Assembly: GCF_963678635.1 (NCBI RefSeq)
Contig: NC_087070.1
Span: 10,386,539-10,450,538, forward strand
DNA: 64,000 nucleotides
Direction: 5' to 3'
From: Symsagittifera roscoffensis
Lineage: Eukaryota; Xenacoelomorpha; Acoela; Convolutidae
Position numbers and translations under genes: made by a program. Of the stretch, positions 1-11,441 are shown piece by piece; positions within the stretch are counted from its first letter, which is position 1, and every line of letters starts with the position of its first letter. The notes under the pieces were generated by a model. It was not told the DNA's origin. It saw only the letters and a list, made by a program, of their open reading frames with translations, and searched no databases.

Positions 1-1042
1 TGTAAATAGCAAAAAACTTCTGATTGTTGTGCAACTTCACAGAATGTTTCAATTTCCTTTTTTTGAGCGAAAATGAAGACGGGTGAAAACATCTCAATGC
101 CATAGTTCCTTCCCACAATAAAAACTAAAACCTGACTTTACTCTAGAAATATATTTTTTTACCAATCGAACAGTTCCATATACAATTAAATAGGACTAAT
201 TATTTGTGCAAGCATTCTTTTAGAATCACTTGATAAAATTTTTTCGAGCTATGAGAATCTGTAAGAATCTGTAACACTACGGAACTCGGATTTTCTTGAG
301 AGCGGGTTGGCTTTTTGAAACAGTTTTGAAACGGAAGTTTTTTTTTTTTTAGTTAAACCCTTTTGATTTTCCGAGCTCTGGAAATCGCCTTCAATTTTGA
401 CCACCCTCAGTTTTGGCTAACTCGACACAAATTACTGCACCGCAAACTATTTTTGAATTGAAAAATCAAGTCAAAATTAACATTTTTGGCCTTTCGTGGT
501 ACGTTTTGATCAAAACAGCGGGTTCACCTCTTAAAAAGTAGGTTTTTTTTGTTTTAGTTTTGCCGAGAATTTCTAGTTAAAAAGTCGTGAACCTGAAGTC
601 TTTTTGGCTGAACACAAAAATTTTGCGCCCTCAATTAGGCGCTATACTTTGATTGTCGACACTCAAAAATCAGCTTAGTCTAATTTTCAATTCAGGATTG
701 TTCAATCAAGATTCCAAATTAACAAATAAAAGAATTGTGACACCATTATTTTGAAATCATTTTAATCACAACAAGATTATCTAACTTGATTTTCCAAAAG
801 GTCAAAATCATTAGAAATCTTTCTATTTATGTGCTTTGATGCAAAATCTAAAAAAGCATCTTGCATCTTTCCTCGAGTTTATCCCCCCCCCCCCTCCTTC
901 GCTTCTGGATTAAAAAGGACCAAAAGGGTCCAATTCAATGATCCAAGATTATCCAAGTTGGACTATCAAGTAATTAGGTAATCAAATTATTGTATATTTT
1001 TTACCAGACTCAGTAAGTTATAAACTGTAAGCAAATTGCTTA
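1..1042. other. AT-rich non-coding flank
   Basis: No reading frame or repeat family that I can recognise. The stretch is AT-rich with short homopolymer runs, including twelve C at about 883-894. It lies downstream of the minus-strand tetraspan gene, so its right end may hold that gene's 3' UTR. Confidence 0.5.
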
Positions 1043-2597
1043 CTACTTCTTATGACCCTTCTTTCCCTTTCCTCCTTTTTTCTTGTCGGCCACAACCACC
1101 ACTGCCACATTCTGCTCCGGCACAGTTTTGCAGCATAGGCAGAGCATAGCGAATATCATGACAGCCAGAGAGAGAATCCAGCCAATCCAGAGAAAAGCAA
1201 TGAAAGCCTGGACTGCACTGGAACCATAATTACCCTGCATGTAGTCAGAAGCTATTGCAGCAGCTACTAGCGCCAAGATGCCTGCGGAACACTCACGTAG
1301 CCTAATTATTTCTGTGCACAACACCACAAAATATGAAAAACCGGTTTTTGCAAAACCTTCGATATCTTTAATTGAATCGAACTCATTTTTCGACTGTAAA
1401 ATCAGTGACTAATGCGAAATTTAATATGATTTTGACAATTATCGAAATCATTTTTTTCAAACCCCAAAAGTTTCCATGGTGTAATTTTCACTGTTTTCAT
1501 TTTTTTAGGCTAATAAAACTGTATAGTGAATGAGCTCCTCATTTATACATACAAGCAACAAGAGCGAAGATGAAGAGAGTTGTGATGAAACAGCAGTTTA
1601 GCCGACAGTGCAAACAGCAGAGAGCGACCATGAAGAAGATACTTGTAATGAACATGAAAATTATGGCCAAAATGTGGCACACAAATGCTCCTTGAATGGA
1701 TCCCGATTTGCCTTAAAATGAAAAATTATATTCGAAAGCTTCTCTTTGAAACAGAATGCAACTACGCTTTTTATAAAAAAATTTTTGTAGGTCTATTTAC
1801 GGGCGTGATTGTTTGATTTTTGTTAATTTTCAATCAAATTTTTTCGATTTTTATTAGTCTAATTTTGGTTAACTAAGCTTCATAACTTTTCCTCTGTTAT
1901 ATCTGCGAGTTATAGTCTGAGCGTCGTCAAAAATAAATCAGCTGTGTGTTTTCATTTTACAAATATTCAATACACCATTACCTACTACTTTTTACCACTT
2001 TTGAGAGGGGAGCGCGCGCCGAAAAAAACGCAATTAGTTAGTGAAAATCTCTCGAAAAGTGTCAAAAAAAGATTTTATGTCTGATTTTTCTTAAGATCGC
2101 TTACGGTGCAGAAAATTTGGTCAAATACGTTCTTTATCGTGACTTGTGAAAGCTCGGAAATACAAATTTGGTCGACCAAAAAAAAACTCGATCTTTTTTG
2201 AAAATCCGTAAACTTTAAACCGTAAGCTCGTATATTGCCGTACAATCAACTGATAGCTCTTTTGCAGTTCGTAGGAACGAGTATTTTTATTGCGGTTGAC
2301 GGAAAATGTGACCGACCGGCTTAATTAACAATCTATTTGCGATGAAAAAGAAAACAATTTGATAAGCTCCATTTGAAAGAGTTGTATTTGAATCTCCTTA
2401 CTTCCAATGCCATGGTACTGGTGACTAAAACATAATTATTTAAAATTGCTTCAAAAATTATTGTACGAACTAAAAAATATATTTCGAATTTTGACTTACG
2501 CCCCCATGTCGATTGCGCCCAGCGACAAAAACAACAAAGCCAAACTGGCAAATATCGTTCCCAAAAGTGATAAACAGCCAACTATTACTTCGCCCAT
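1043..2597 (-). CDS. four-exon tetraspan membrane protein, 172 aa
   Basis: Spliced gene read on the minus strand. Exons are 2597-2500, 2424-2402, 1711-1553 and 1281-1043. Donors are GTAAGT, GTAAGG and GTATGT; acceptors are TTTTAG, TTTAAG and CCGCAG. The phases fit exactly: 98+23+159+239 nt gives 172 codons plus stop. The product has four hydrophobic segments: one in exon 1, one at the start of exon 3, one across the exon 3/4 junction, and one in exon 4. They are followed by Cys-rich ends and a basic tail of Lys, Gly and His. The two predicted loops are short and no claudin W-GLW-C-C signature is visible. It is therefore a small MARVEL/tetraspan-like membrane protein whose family I cannot name. 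The ATG at 2597 was chosen because it opens the first membrane segment in frame. This is the only window gene that looks like an ordinary host gene. Confidence 0.82.
2402..2424 (-). other. 23-nt microexon of the tetraspan gene
   Basis: The second exon is only 23 nt, flanked by a TTTTAG acceptor and a GTAAGG donor. It adds seven whole codons plus one base at each side, and makes the phase-2 end of exon 1 agree with the start of exon 3. Skipping it would shift the frame. It encodes part of the short first loop (His-Gln-Tyr-His-Gly-Ile-Gly). Confidence 0.7.
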
Positions 2598-2935
2598 GGT
2601 CGAAAGAGCGAATCGAGAAACTTAATCTCAAACCCAATATTTTCAAGAAATTTATTCCATAATCTGTTTTAATTGAATCATGACTTTTAAGTTCAGTTGC
2701 TGAATTGATATTTCAAAAGGGCGCTGCATTTAAGCACAATGCATCAATTGTTGTCATCTTTGAATAACAGAAAAAAAACTTTTCCGTGTCATTCTGCCCG
2801 CACCTAAGTTGCTCCGTAATTAATTACTCATCATAATTTATATTTGAAATTTTATATTTGAAAAAGTTTAACCCTATGTGCTATTTAAATGCATCACAGG
2901 ATGAGATTAGTGATGCATTTTTATATTAGGTTGAG
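2598..2935. other. intergenic, possible promoter side of the tetraspan gene
   Basis: AT-rich sequence between the tetraspan start codon and a Penelope-like fragment. I see no clear TATA box or coding capacity. By position it should contain the 5' UTR and promoter of the minus-strand gene. Confidence 0.35.
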
Positions 2936-3420
2936 TTGATCTTGGGGGCAGCCTGCCAAATTTTATGGTTGGGCGAAGATCTAAAAAGAGGGAACGCCTC
3001 TTTGACCGCTTCAAAAACTGCCTGGTAGCTCATACGACCATCTCAAAAGGCAAATTATTTTCAAAATTTAAAGGAGGAAAATATTGAAACGAACAAACAA
3101 ATGGCTAGGGAAGTCCTGGTAAAAACTGTATTGGACTCCGATGAGAGTACAAAATTCCTTGATGTGAAAAATTTGTTAGCAAATGTCCCGCCTAAGAAAG
3201 CCAATTAAATAGCACTAAAAAGTGAACAAACAGGCTACGCCGCCTGAAAAGACAAGGAAAAAACTGTTAATTATGACGGTAAAGAAACTACACTTTAAAC
3301 GAGGAACTCCATCGCAAATGCTGGCAATCAAGTATGGAGGACAATCAGTTGGACAGTTTGTGCAGGAATGTGTTAGAGATGGTGGTAGACCTGAGTTAAA
3401 GTCAGATATTATAGATTAAA
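2936..3420 (+). pseudogene. Penelope-like element reverse transcriptase fragment
   Basis: Conceptual translation in shifting frames matches the better preserved Penelope-like RT at 33.6-36 kb. It shows a YG-AKI-KEGTPL block with PGSSYD (about 2945-3050), then NIETN...DSDES...LDVKNL (about 3083-3185, RT motif A region). A PPE...KLHFK segment follows within the 65-aa frame at 3222-3419. Stops and frameshifts interrupt it, and neither the N-terminus nor the GIY-YIG end is present. It is a short dead copy of the same or a sister family. Confidence 0.7.
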
Positions 3421-4325
3421 CTGGCAACACGCAAAACTAACTCACGCTAGAGTCATTGCATTTATTGCGAGAACGGCGCAAGGATTTTAGGAGCAAGAAA
3501 ATAACTCTAAAGTTGTGGTCTAATTAAACATGTACGTTAAAAAATCATTTAAAATTAATTAAAAATTGACATGTTCCAGGAAAAGTTTTTGTAAAAGAAC
3601 CAACTAAAATGAAAAATTGACAACTAATGAATAACTTAAGGAACTGTTGTTTAATAATGATGTAATTGCTTATGTTATAGAAGTTGTTTCAATTTGATTC
3701 GTGAGTTTTGTAAAAAAGATAATTAGGTCCTGATTGACAATTTCCCATGATCGTTAATCTCTTCTTAAAGTTCTTAAAGTTTTTGAATTTACAATTGTAA
3801 ACTCTTATATCTTGAAATCGTGTTGGACCAATTTTAACTTTCCAAGGAGAAATCAAAATGACTTCGAGATAACTCTCACACTTCAATCAATCAAAACACC
3901 ATACCCAATCAAATTAAGAATCCCGCTTATACAGATTTTGTTGACTGGAAATTGGTTTACAATTTCTAAAAATCAAAATAAAAGACTATCAGCTAATGAA
4001 AAAACCAGAAACGAAAATTGTCAAATTGCAGAAAACTCACGAACAAACAACTTCACTTCATTGAAATTTATAACAGTAAAAACATAGAAACTTCTTCTTT
4101 TTTCAAAAAATCTGTAACAATTTGGAACAAAACTCATCACAAAGTAACCTCAGATGACGTAACGACTTATAAAAAAAATTAAAATAAGAGTTAAAAATTA
4201 TTGTATATCTCTATTTGAGGAAGATTGGTTGATTGTGATGGAGACGTATTTTAACATACTTCGAACATCAAACAGTTGAAATTTCAAAAACAATAGCTGA
4301 AATGGTCAAAAAATTGGAAACCGAT
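3421..4325. other. no recognised gene
   Basis: AT-rich sequence between two retroelement remnants. An open frame of 91 codons on the plus strand (3812-4087) has a composition typical of AT-rich non-coding DNA and no recognisable motif. It could be the eroded N-terminal part of the retroelement that follows, but I cannot show it. Confidence 0.4.
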
Positions 4326-6567
4326 ATTTAAATCTAGAATTAACGAAACCATATAACGCATGTAGATTAATACTCTTAGATAAGAACCCAGGAGTAAGAT
4401 CCATAGGCAGAGGAGAAATTATGCGTAGGATAACAGGACGAACAACAACCAAATGCCTAAAAAACGAACTCATGTCGTTCGGTTCAAACTACCAGCTCTT
4501 TCAGGACAAAAATGTGGCATTGAATATGCAATGCGCACGTCAAGAGATCAATACAGCAAAACATCCGCCAATGCTTTTTTACTGATAAATGCCGAAAACA
4601 CTTTCAACTGGCTAAATCTAAAGCTGGCATAAAAACATGAAAAACACCTGCCCATCTCTTTCAACAGCAATCAAGCACTCGTATTGCAAATCATCTAATT
4701 TGTTCATTATCAAAAAACTTTTTACTGTCATGAAGGGATAGCCGAGGAGGGTCCACTAAAAAGGGCCATGTACGGTCTAGTCATAAAACCCCTCAAAAAT
4801 TTTCTATCAGTATCAACAGATAATTGTTTTGGTTACTATGTTAAAGCATTCAAATGTCAGCTCATATTCAAAGATAAAAAAATTCGGCGAAGCTGAGAAA
4901 AACTCCGAAAAGACAAGAATCACTAATTTCACTCTTTTCTGTTATAGGAACAGAATCTAAAAGTAAAAAGTTCCTCAAGTTTCAACAGAATGAGCAAATC
5001 CAAAAATCAACAAAAATTGCTGAAATCTCCCCCCAAAACGTTTATGCTTGCTATACAAGAGGAGTTCAAGAAAATCTTTCATTTTAACCAGGACATCACC
5101 TCTAACTATGAATAAATTAGAAACATCTGAAACGATTATCAAAGAACAACTAATACCTAACCTAGTCGGTGAAGACACATTATAACCCAGTTCCGTGAGA
5201 TATCTTCCTTACCCCTCAAAACTGGCGGCCTCAACATCAAGCTGCCATCCCACCATGAAAACTATCTAGAATGGTCTAAAGAATAATCACTACTAATGGA
5301 ATCTCAAGATCCTGTTACAGTAAAAAACACAGCAAGAAAAAAATTGTACGAAAATTGATAACTTGAAAGTTGATAGAATGAGCCGAAAGAAATCAAACCT
5401 CATTAGCTCCCTACATGAAACAGATAAATTCGCAATCGGCATGGTCACTGAAAAAGGAGTCTCTAACTGGCTCAATGCTTTACCACTAAGCAGATACAAC
5501 TTCAACCGGAATATCTCAGAATTCAGAAGATACGGTTCGGAACCGACCAAAACCCCACTCACCTGGGAATGTGACGAAAATTTTACTTGACATGTGCCCT
5601 TCACTGTGAATAGGGCGGTTACACAACTAGGACACCATGAAATTATGTAACATTCGCCCAAATACTACATAGTGACGGAGCGCAGAAAAGGCACCTATTG
5701 ACGACTGGCCGGTGTCAGTTACCAAAGTTCTACCCGTTTTTCACCGTCATAACCTAGCCAGTTGGTTTTCTGGTCTGTTTAGGGCTAAGTGAAATTACCA
5801 TTTTTAGGCCATCAGTCAAACGACTTTTGATCAGCTTTCGTTACATGCAAAGATGACCACGTAGCTGGGTCTCGGATCCCCAGACTACGTGAGTACCATT
5901 AAAAACGCGGCTTGAATATCCTATTTTACTATGTTTTTATTGACAGTTATATACTAAATCCATTGGAGATGTATTGAGCCTCTCCTCTCTCTAGCTACTC
6001 ATGCTCTGAAATACTAAACAAAACTGGAGTTAATTCAAATGTTCATGGCTTTAAAGCGGCTAAAAAATCAGTTATGTAGTCTATCAGCTTATAATAGTCT
6101 CTGAGCTCCGGGCCTCCTCTGCAGATAACGTCTTTATCTCTCAAACTTCGCGGCACGGGAGGGTACTGTTCCGCTCCGGACGTCCCACTGACGCCTCCTT
6201 TCTTCTTATCGGCTTCCACTAAACGTCTTATCGTGCGTGATCGTCACGATAAGAGACTTCGTGTTTTCTTCCTTTTTTTCTTGACCGTTTTTCGTCTTGT
6301 ATATTCGGTGGCTAATTCGACTTTGTGTATGCCAAATATGGCCGTTCTCCTTCCTTTCTCAGAAATGTTCCATCGCAATTCGAACTTTTAAAAACCTAAA
6401 TTCCAGAACATTCCGACCCTTCTTTTTCATAAAGAGTTCGCCAATAACGTCACTGATGTTCTTTTTTTTTGCTCGTCGGAGGGTTCGGCTATGTCAATCC
6501 GGCGGAATGGCACATTAGGGACGCATTCGCCAACCTCATGATTGAGGTTTGCCATGACACGAGATGA
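4326..6567 (+). pseudogene. decayed retroelement reverse-transcriptase ORF, split by a solo LTR
   Basis: Fragments in several frames belong to one RT-bearing ORF. A LLDKNPGVRSIG-GEIMRRITG block lies at about 4370-4440. A degenerate motif A (FLLINAENTFNWLN) lies at about 4575-4615, and a motif-B-like stretch (EEGPL-RAMYGL) at about 4745-4780. A C-terminal SNWLNALPL-RYNFN...GSEPTKTPL block with a Cys-rich end lies at 5460-5640. The frame resumes after the inserted LTR at 6515 as IRDAFANLMIEVCHD and ends near 6567 where copy A LTR sequence starts. The NPGVRPIG/GEVLRRI type of RT is widespread in invertebrate retroelements, but I cannot place the clade. Multiple stops show it is inactive. Confidence 0.72.
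5646..6514 (-). mobile_element. solo LTR, copy C subfamily, inserted in RT ORF
   Basis: An 869-bp LTR in minus orientation. Read in its own sense it starts TGTGCCA and ends GAATGTTACA, like the other LTRs here. Internally it matches the LTR of the third element (60.1-60.96 kb), sharing a GACGGTGAAAAAC block, GCCAGTCGTC, a GGTCTGGGGAT-like box, and AACATTTCTGAGAAA. The target is the RT ORF; removing the LTR and one copy of TTA (5643-5645 / 6515-6517) restores an open frame. No internal region is present, so it is a solo LTR left by LTR-LTR recombination. Confidence 0.85.
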
Positions 6568-7395
6568 TACTTATTTCAAACTTCTCGAGTTAAACTCAAT
6601 TACCCAATCAATTCTAGAGTTGCTTTACAGTTTAGTTACTCAATTCTACAGATCGTGTCGGTATGTGAGTACCTAATTTACTTTTCTTGAGTGTCTTTTA
6701 TATTGTTATGTTGAGGTAGGGAGAGTTTTTAGGTTGATCCAACTGAAATAGATCAAAGGTCCACTGTCTAATAAAAAATAACAATACACAAGGTTCCGAC
6801 CCTGTTTATAACGGCGTTCTTGTATTTTGGGTATTTTGAGACCTGAGTAGGGGGGCGTCCTTATTTTCTAGAGTTCTTAATTCCGACCCTGTTTTTAACG
6901 GCGTTCGCGTATTTTGGGTATTTTGAGAGTAGAGCTGTCTTATCGTTGGCAGAAGGCAGAAGGTGATCGCGAGTGGAGGAGAAAAAAATTAGAGTGGACC
7001 AGAGTGAACCTTCGATGGAAAGGTGGGCAGCTGAAGCTGCCCAATGGTCTAGACTAACAACTTGTTTCTTGAGTTAAAACTTACTCATTTCAATTTTCTC
7101 GAGTTAAATTCAATTACCCGATCAATTCTAGAGTTGCTTTATAGTTTAGATACTCAATTCTAGAGGTCGTGTCGGTATGTGAGTACCTAAATTATTTTTC
7201 TTGAGTGTGTTTTATTTTGTTATGTTGAGGTAGGGAGAGTTTTTAAGGTTGATCCATCTGAAATGAATTAAAGGTCCACTGTCTAATAAAAAGAAACTAT
7301 ACACAAGTTTCCGACCCTGTTTTTAATGGCGTTCGCCTATTTTGCGTATTTTGAACCTGAGTATGGGGGCCTTCTTATTTTCTAGAGTGGGGGGG
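6568..7395 (+). mobile_element. copy A 5' LTR remnant, two tandem core units
   Basis: LTR sequence in plus orientation begins abruptly after the RT pseudogene, without the TGTGCC start. It contains two roughly 515-bp units, each with a CTCGAGTTAAACTCAATTACC-type segment, an imperfect TTGATCCA...GGATCAA palindrome, CTGTCTAATAAAAA and a CCGACCCTGTTTTTAA box. The LTR 3' end (GGCGACTGTTACA) and the primer-binding site are missing. The sequence jumps near 7395 into leader DNA. Copy A therefore cannot prime reverse transcription. Confidence 0.75.
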
Positions 7396-9681
7396 TATCT
7401 TGGTAGTGGCTTTTAACAAAAAACCAAAAACCATAAAAAGGACAGTGGCTTTGACTTCCAAATTAAGTGGATCAAACCTTTTATTAATTAAAATAGTATA
7501 CCCATACTGTTTTCCAATAAGTCCGATCTTCTCAATCAAATCAAAAACGTTGTACAGGTGCCCAAGTGTGGGGCGTTGTAAGGTTTTCAGATAGCTTGTG
7601 ACCTCAGTGGACCACTGGGAGACTTGACTAGAAGAGGTGACCAGCGAAGTGGGAAGGTGGACAAGTGGGAAACTTGACCACTGGGAGACTTGACTGGAAA
7701 AGGTGACCAGACCAGGGGGAAACTGTCACCAGCCAGCAGTGGGATCAAAGCAGAACAGAGCGAACGGAGGAAGGTACTCAGAGGTGTTCTGTTTGGTCAA
7801 CCGGGTATCGTTAAAATCCACTTTACATTATAGGAAATAAGTGTAAAATTGGATAAGCGGATACCCAGTTTTGAGGAAACGTTTTTACTTGAGCAGAGCT
7901 TGGAAACAGGTTATACGCACATTCTCTCGAGAGGTTTAGCACCCATTGCGCTCAGGGGTAATTTTCAGCTTAAGTGGGGGCTAGATAGGGGGAGGTTAGA
8001 AGGGGGGCTGGTTAAATTAGTGGTTGGCGGTACAAAATTGTAAAAAGGGGGACACATTATAGTAACTATACAATCAATATCGTCGATTTAGTTACATTAG
8101 TAGACCCAGAGTCTAGAACGATCCATCTATAGACTCAGAAGAAGAGTTGCAACGCGAGGAGATCCAAATTTAAGATCGAATTAAGGTAGGTACCGTGGTC
8201 GGATCGGGTGGTGGGATCGGAAATAGACAGTTTTTGGTACCCAAAAGGAGAATACCCCATAAGATCGCTAGTAAGGGGGGGGGGGCAAAATCTCGTGACA
8301 GTCAGTCACCAGATCTTTTTTACGTAAGACGGCATAGGTCACATATGAATTTTAGGTATACTTACTTTTGTGTTTTTTGTGATTTTCATTTTTATTGGAA
8401 TTTTTAAAGTTTTTTACATTTTTGGGCCAGATTTCAGATAATTTTAACGAATTGGCTACATTTATAAACTAACGTGTTTCGACTTGTATCGGATTGAAAC
8501 AGGGAAGGCAATTTTAGGGGACTTAGTAAAGAAAATTTTGGTGAACAAAATTGGAATTTTGAGGATTATTTTTTATACTAGAGCTCCAGAGGTGGTACTG
8601 GGATTGTGGATCAAGTATCCCAATACTCCACAAAAGGTACGGGGAAATTCTTCAATGAAGCGAAGAAACACTTGAGCTGCAAGGTGGGAAGAGGTACAAA
8701 AGCCTTGCCGGCAGTCTTGGGATAGTGATCTAAGTGTCCCAACACTCAGTCTTGGTATAGTGATCTAAGTGTCCCAACAGTTGGGTCTTGGGATAGTGAT
8801 CTAAGTATCAAAACATTTTAGCGAAGGGTCCTAGGAGAGTTCAAAAGAGTCCTGGGACAGCAACGAAGTGTACCAACACTTGAGCGAAGGGTCCTAGGAG
8901 GGCTCAGAAAAGTCCTGGGACAGCAACGTAGTGAACCATCACTTGAGCGAAGGGTCCTAGGAGGGTTCAGAAAAGCCCTGGGACAGCGACCAAGTGTACC
9001 AACACCTGAGCAAAGGGTCATAGGAGGGTTCACAAAAGTCCTGGGACAGCAACGAAGTGTACCAACACTTGAGCGAAGGGTGCTAGGAGGGTTCAGAAAA
9101 GCCCTGGGACAGCGACCAAGTGTACCAACACCTGAGCGAAGGGTCCTAGGAATGTTCACAAAAGTCCTAGGACAGCAACGAAGTGTACCAACATTTTAGC
9201 GAAGGGTCCTAGGAGATTTCAGAAAAGTCCAGGGACAGTAATAAAGTGTCCCAAAACTTAAGCGAAGGGTCTTGGGAGCGTATATAAGTGTACTAGGACT
9301 GTACCAAACTACAACAAGACCCCATCGCAGTATCCCAACACTTTAGCGAAGGGTCCTAGGAGAGTACCAAGAAATCCTGGACTGTACTAAAGCATCCCAA
9401 AACTAGAACGGAGCGACCTAAGGCCTGAAACTGATTTGGACTCAAAACTGATTTAAGCTAATTAGACTGGTTTTAATTTTTAATACATTAGGGAATTTTA
9501 TTATAGTTTCAATCAGATTTTACTGTAGGGACTTGTAAATATTAAAATTTAGATAAAAAAATTGTATATATATAAAAATCATGAAGAGAAATAAGTAATC
9601 GATAACTGAAAGAAAGGGAGCAGGACTTAAGAAAAACCAGACCGCACGCAAAAGAAACAAACACCAAACAATCCGAGAGTA
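7396..9681 (+). mobile_element. copy A leader (5' untranslated region)
   Basis: Non-coding leader homologous, in the opposite orientation, to 55.7-58.3 kb (copy B), 23.9-25.2 kb and 29.6-30.9 kb. Shared landmarks are the AAAAACCATAAAA box near 7425, the paired CCACTGGGAGACTTGACT motifs at 7610-7700, the GGTATCGTTAAAATCCAC box near 7805 and the GATCGGAAATAGACAG box near 8215. A G10 run lies at about 8277-8286. The 63-bp minisatellite described separately occupies its 3' third, immediately before gag. Confidence 0.75.
8690..9375 (+). repeat. 63-bp minisatellite in copy A leader
   Basis: Tandem repeat with a 63-bp period. TGAGCGAAGG occurs at 8881, 8944, (9007), 9070 and 9133, with degenerate units before and after. 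Each unit holds GTCCTAGGAG, CCTGGGACAG and GTGTACCAACA. The upstream end (8710-8815) shows the simpler ancestral pattern TCTTGGGATAGTGATCTAAG plus TGTCCCAACA. Because 63 is divisible by three, it produces an artificial 113-codon open frame on the minus strand. Confidence 0.85.
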
Positions 9682-11434
9682 ATGAGGAAGAATAATTCAG
9701 TGAATATGGTCAGCACAAGAAGTAACAAGGAACATAAGGCAAAAAAAAAAACAATGGAAGAAAAAAGCATACCAGCAAGAGAGACTGCACTAGAAACACC
9801 AGATCAAAGTATAGATGGAATTGAAAGGAGGGAAACGGAGTCAACACCGATGCCAAATACAGAAAAACAGGAAAAGAACACCAAAGAGTTCTCACCGATA
9901 TGCAACGGAGACGAGGCGACCTAAACACCGGAGACGATAAAAGACGACTCACAAACGAAGAGAACATCATTTACCGAGAGGATTGCTGCGATGGTCGTAA
10001 TGAAGCCAAGAGAGAAGGAGGAGACAACGAAAGTGACTGAGAAAAGCAAAACCTTTGGGACAGTCTCCACGATAACGACGGAAGCCAGGAAGGAGAAAGA
10101 AGAAGCCACGCAAGAAGCAACAGCTAGCCAAGATAAAGCTGATGGAACGAAAAGAACTTCAGCAGTGCTGGGAGATTTAATGACAAAGTTAAATGAAATA
10201 GACAAAAAGTTGAAGTGCAGTGAGGAGGACTTCCAAGAGCTGAAAAGGAAATAAAACAGAACAAAAACGAGAACCTGGATAATTACTACGTCTTAGCAAG
10301 GGCCACGGAAGAAAAGCTACGGCAGATGTCGGACATGGTAGAGGCTACCGACATAAAGCGAGAGAAACATATCAAGAAGGATATGGAAGAAATGAAGAAA
10401 CGGTATGATACCCTGAATGAGAAGTTGTGGAATCTAGAGACCAGATTGGATACGATGAGCAAGGATCAAGCTGAAAGTTCTTGCGCCATACAAGTTAAAC
10501 TGGATGCACTCTATAGAAACTCAATAACACAAGATAAATTAGTGGCAGGCAAACCACAGGGAACTAGAGTCGACCTTGTAGAACCGCAACAGAAAAAACG
10601 AGAATTTACACCGTTACCCGGGATTGCAACGAGCATAGGGGCAGTAGGGTCCAAGGCTGCTGTGAAGAGTTGCACCAAAGACTCGACGAATGCACCGGGG
10701 GACTCGAGTACACACACAAGTGTAACACCTGTAGTAACACGTGGGCGAGTACCTGGGAAATGATGAACAGAAGACTTGAAGCATTTGCTACAAGGAATAC
10801 AGAGTCGAGTAACAGAGGAAGTGGTAAATCCAGGAAGACCTTCAAGAAACCAAAAGAATTTAAAGACGACTCGGATGGCTGCATTGACACCTGGGTAGAA
10901 GTCATGATACTACATCTAGAAAAGGACAACCTGAACGACAAAAGGCAGGCCTGTACGGCAATACTAAGCAATCTAGAAGGCACAGCACTAAAATGCGTGG
11001 TAACAAAGAAAGAGGAGGAGCGTGATACAACGGACAAAATCTTCGAGATACTGTTGAATCGATTCGGATCAAAAAACAGGGGTCGTCAAGCGATGATCAG
11101 ATTTGAAAAAAAAATACAAAGGGAAGACGAGTCAATCGATCGATTCCTGGATGATCTTGAGAGCTTGAGGAGAAGAAGCGACCCGGAAGAATCGACGAAC
11201 AGAAGTAACTTCAGCATCGCTTCAGAGTTTTTTGACGGGGTGAGAAGTGACGACTTGAGAAGGATGTTGGCAATGTGTTATACACTATTGAAGGATAATG
11301 CACCAACCCCAGAAGAGATGAGACAAAAGTCAAGAGAGTACATGTTGATGAAATCAAAAAGGTACTCGTTCTCAAAAGGCAGGAACATGCAAGGGGGGGA
11401 GCCAACTACAAAGGTCGTCATGGTACAAGCCTAG
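9682..11434 (+). pseudogene. gag: copy A gag (coiled coil and capsid-like part), disrupted
   Basis: Gag of the giant Ty3-like element, expected to build the particle. The ATG at 9682 follows the leader and opens with a MVSTRSNKE block shared with copy B and copy C. The frame is broken by an in-frame TAA at 9922-9924, a shift near 10254, and another near 10660. Recognisable parts in order are: an acidic/basic N-terminus; a coiled coil (IKKDMEEMKKRYDTLN, about 10370-10420, running to KLDA); and a capsid-like region (DGCIDTWVEVM...AILSNLEGTALK) at 10875-11000, which is Retrotrans_gag-like. It closes with RFLDDLESLRRRSDPEE and a basic end. A run of seven G at about 11393 shifts the frame before the zinc knuckles. 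Copy B supplies the intact comparison for each break. Confidence 0.8.
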
Positions 11435-11441
11435 AGACGAC

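Noticed and set aside
3812-4087. 91-codon ORF in AT-rich DNA
   Set aside because: Low-complexity composition, no motif, no splice or conservation evidence.
8818-9159. 113-codon minus-strand ORF with 21-residue repeats
   Set aside because: It is the translation of the 63-bp minisatellite on the strand opposite to gag; no other coding sign.
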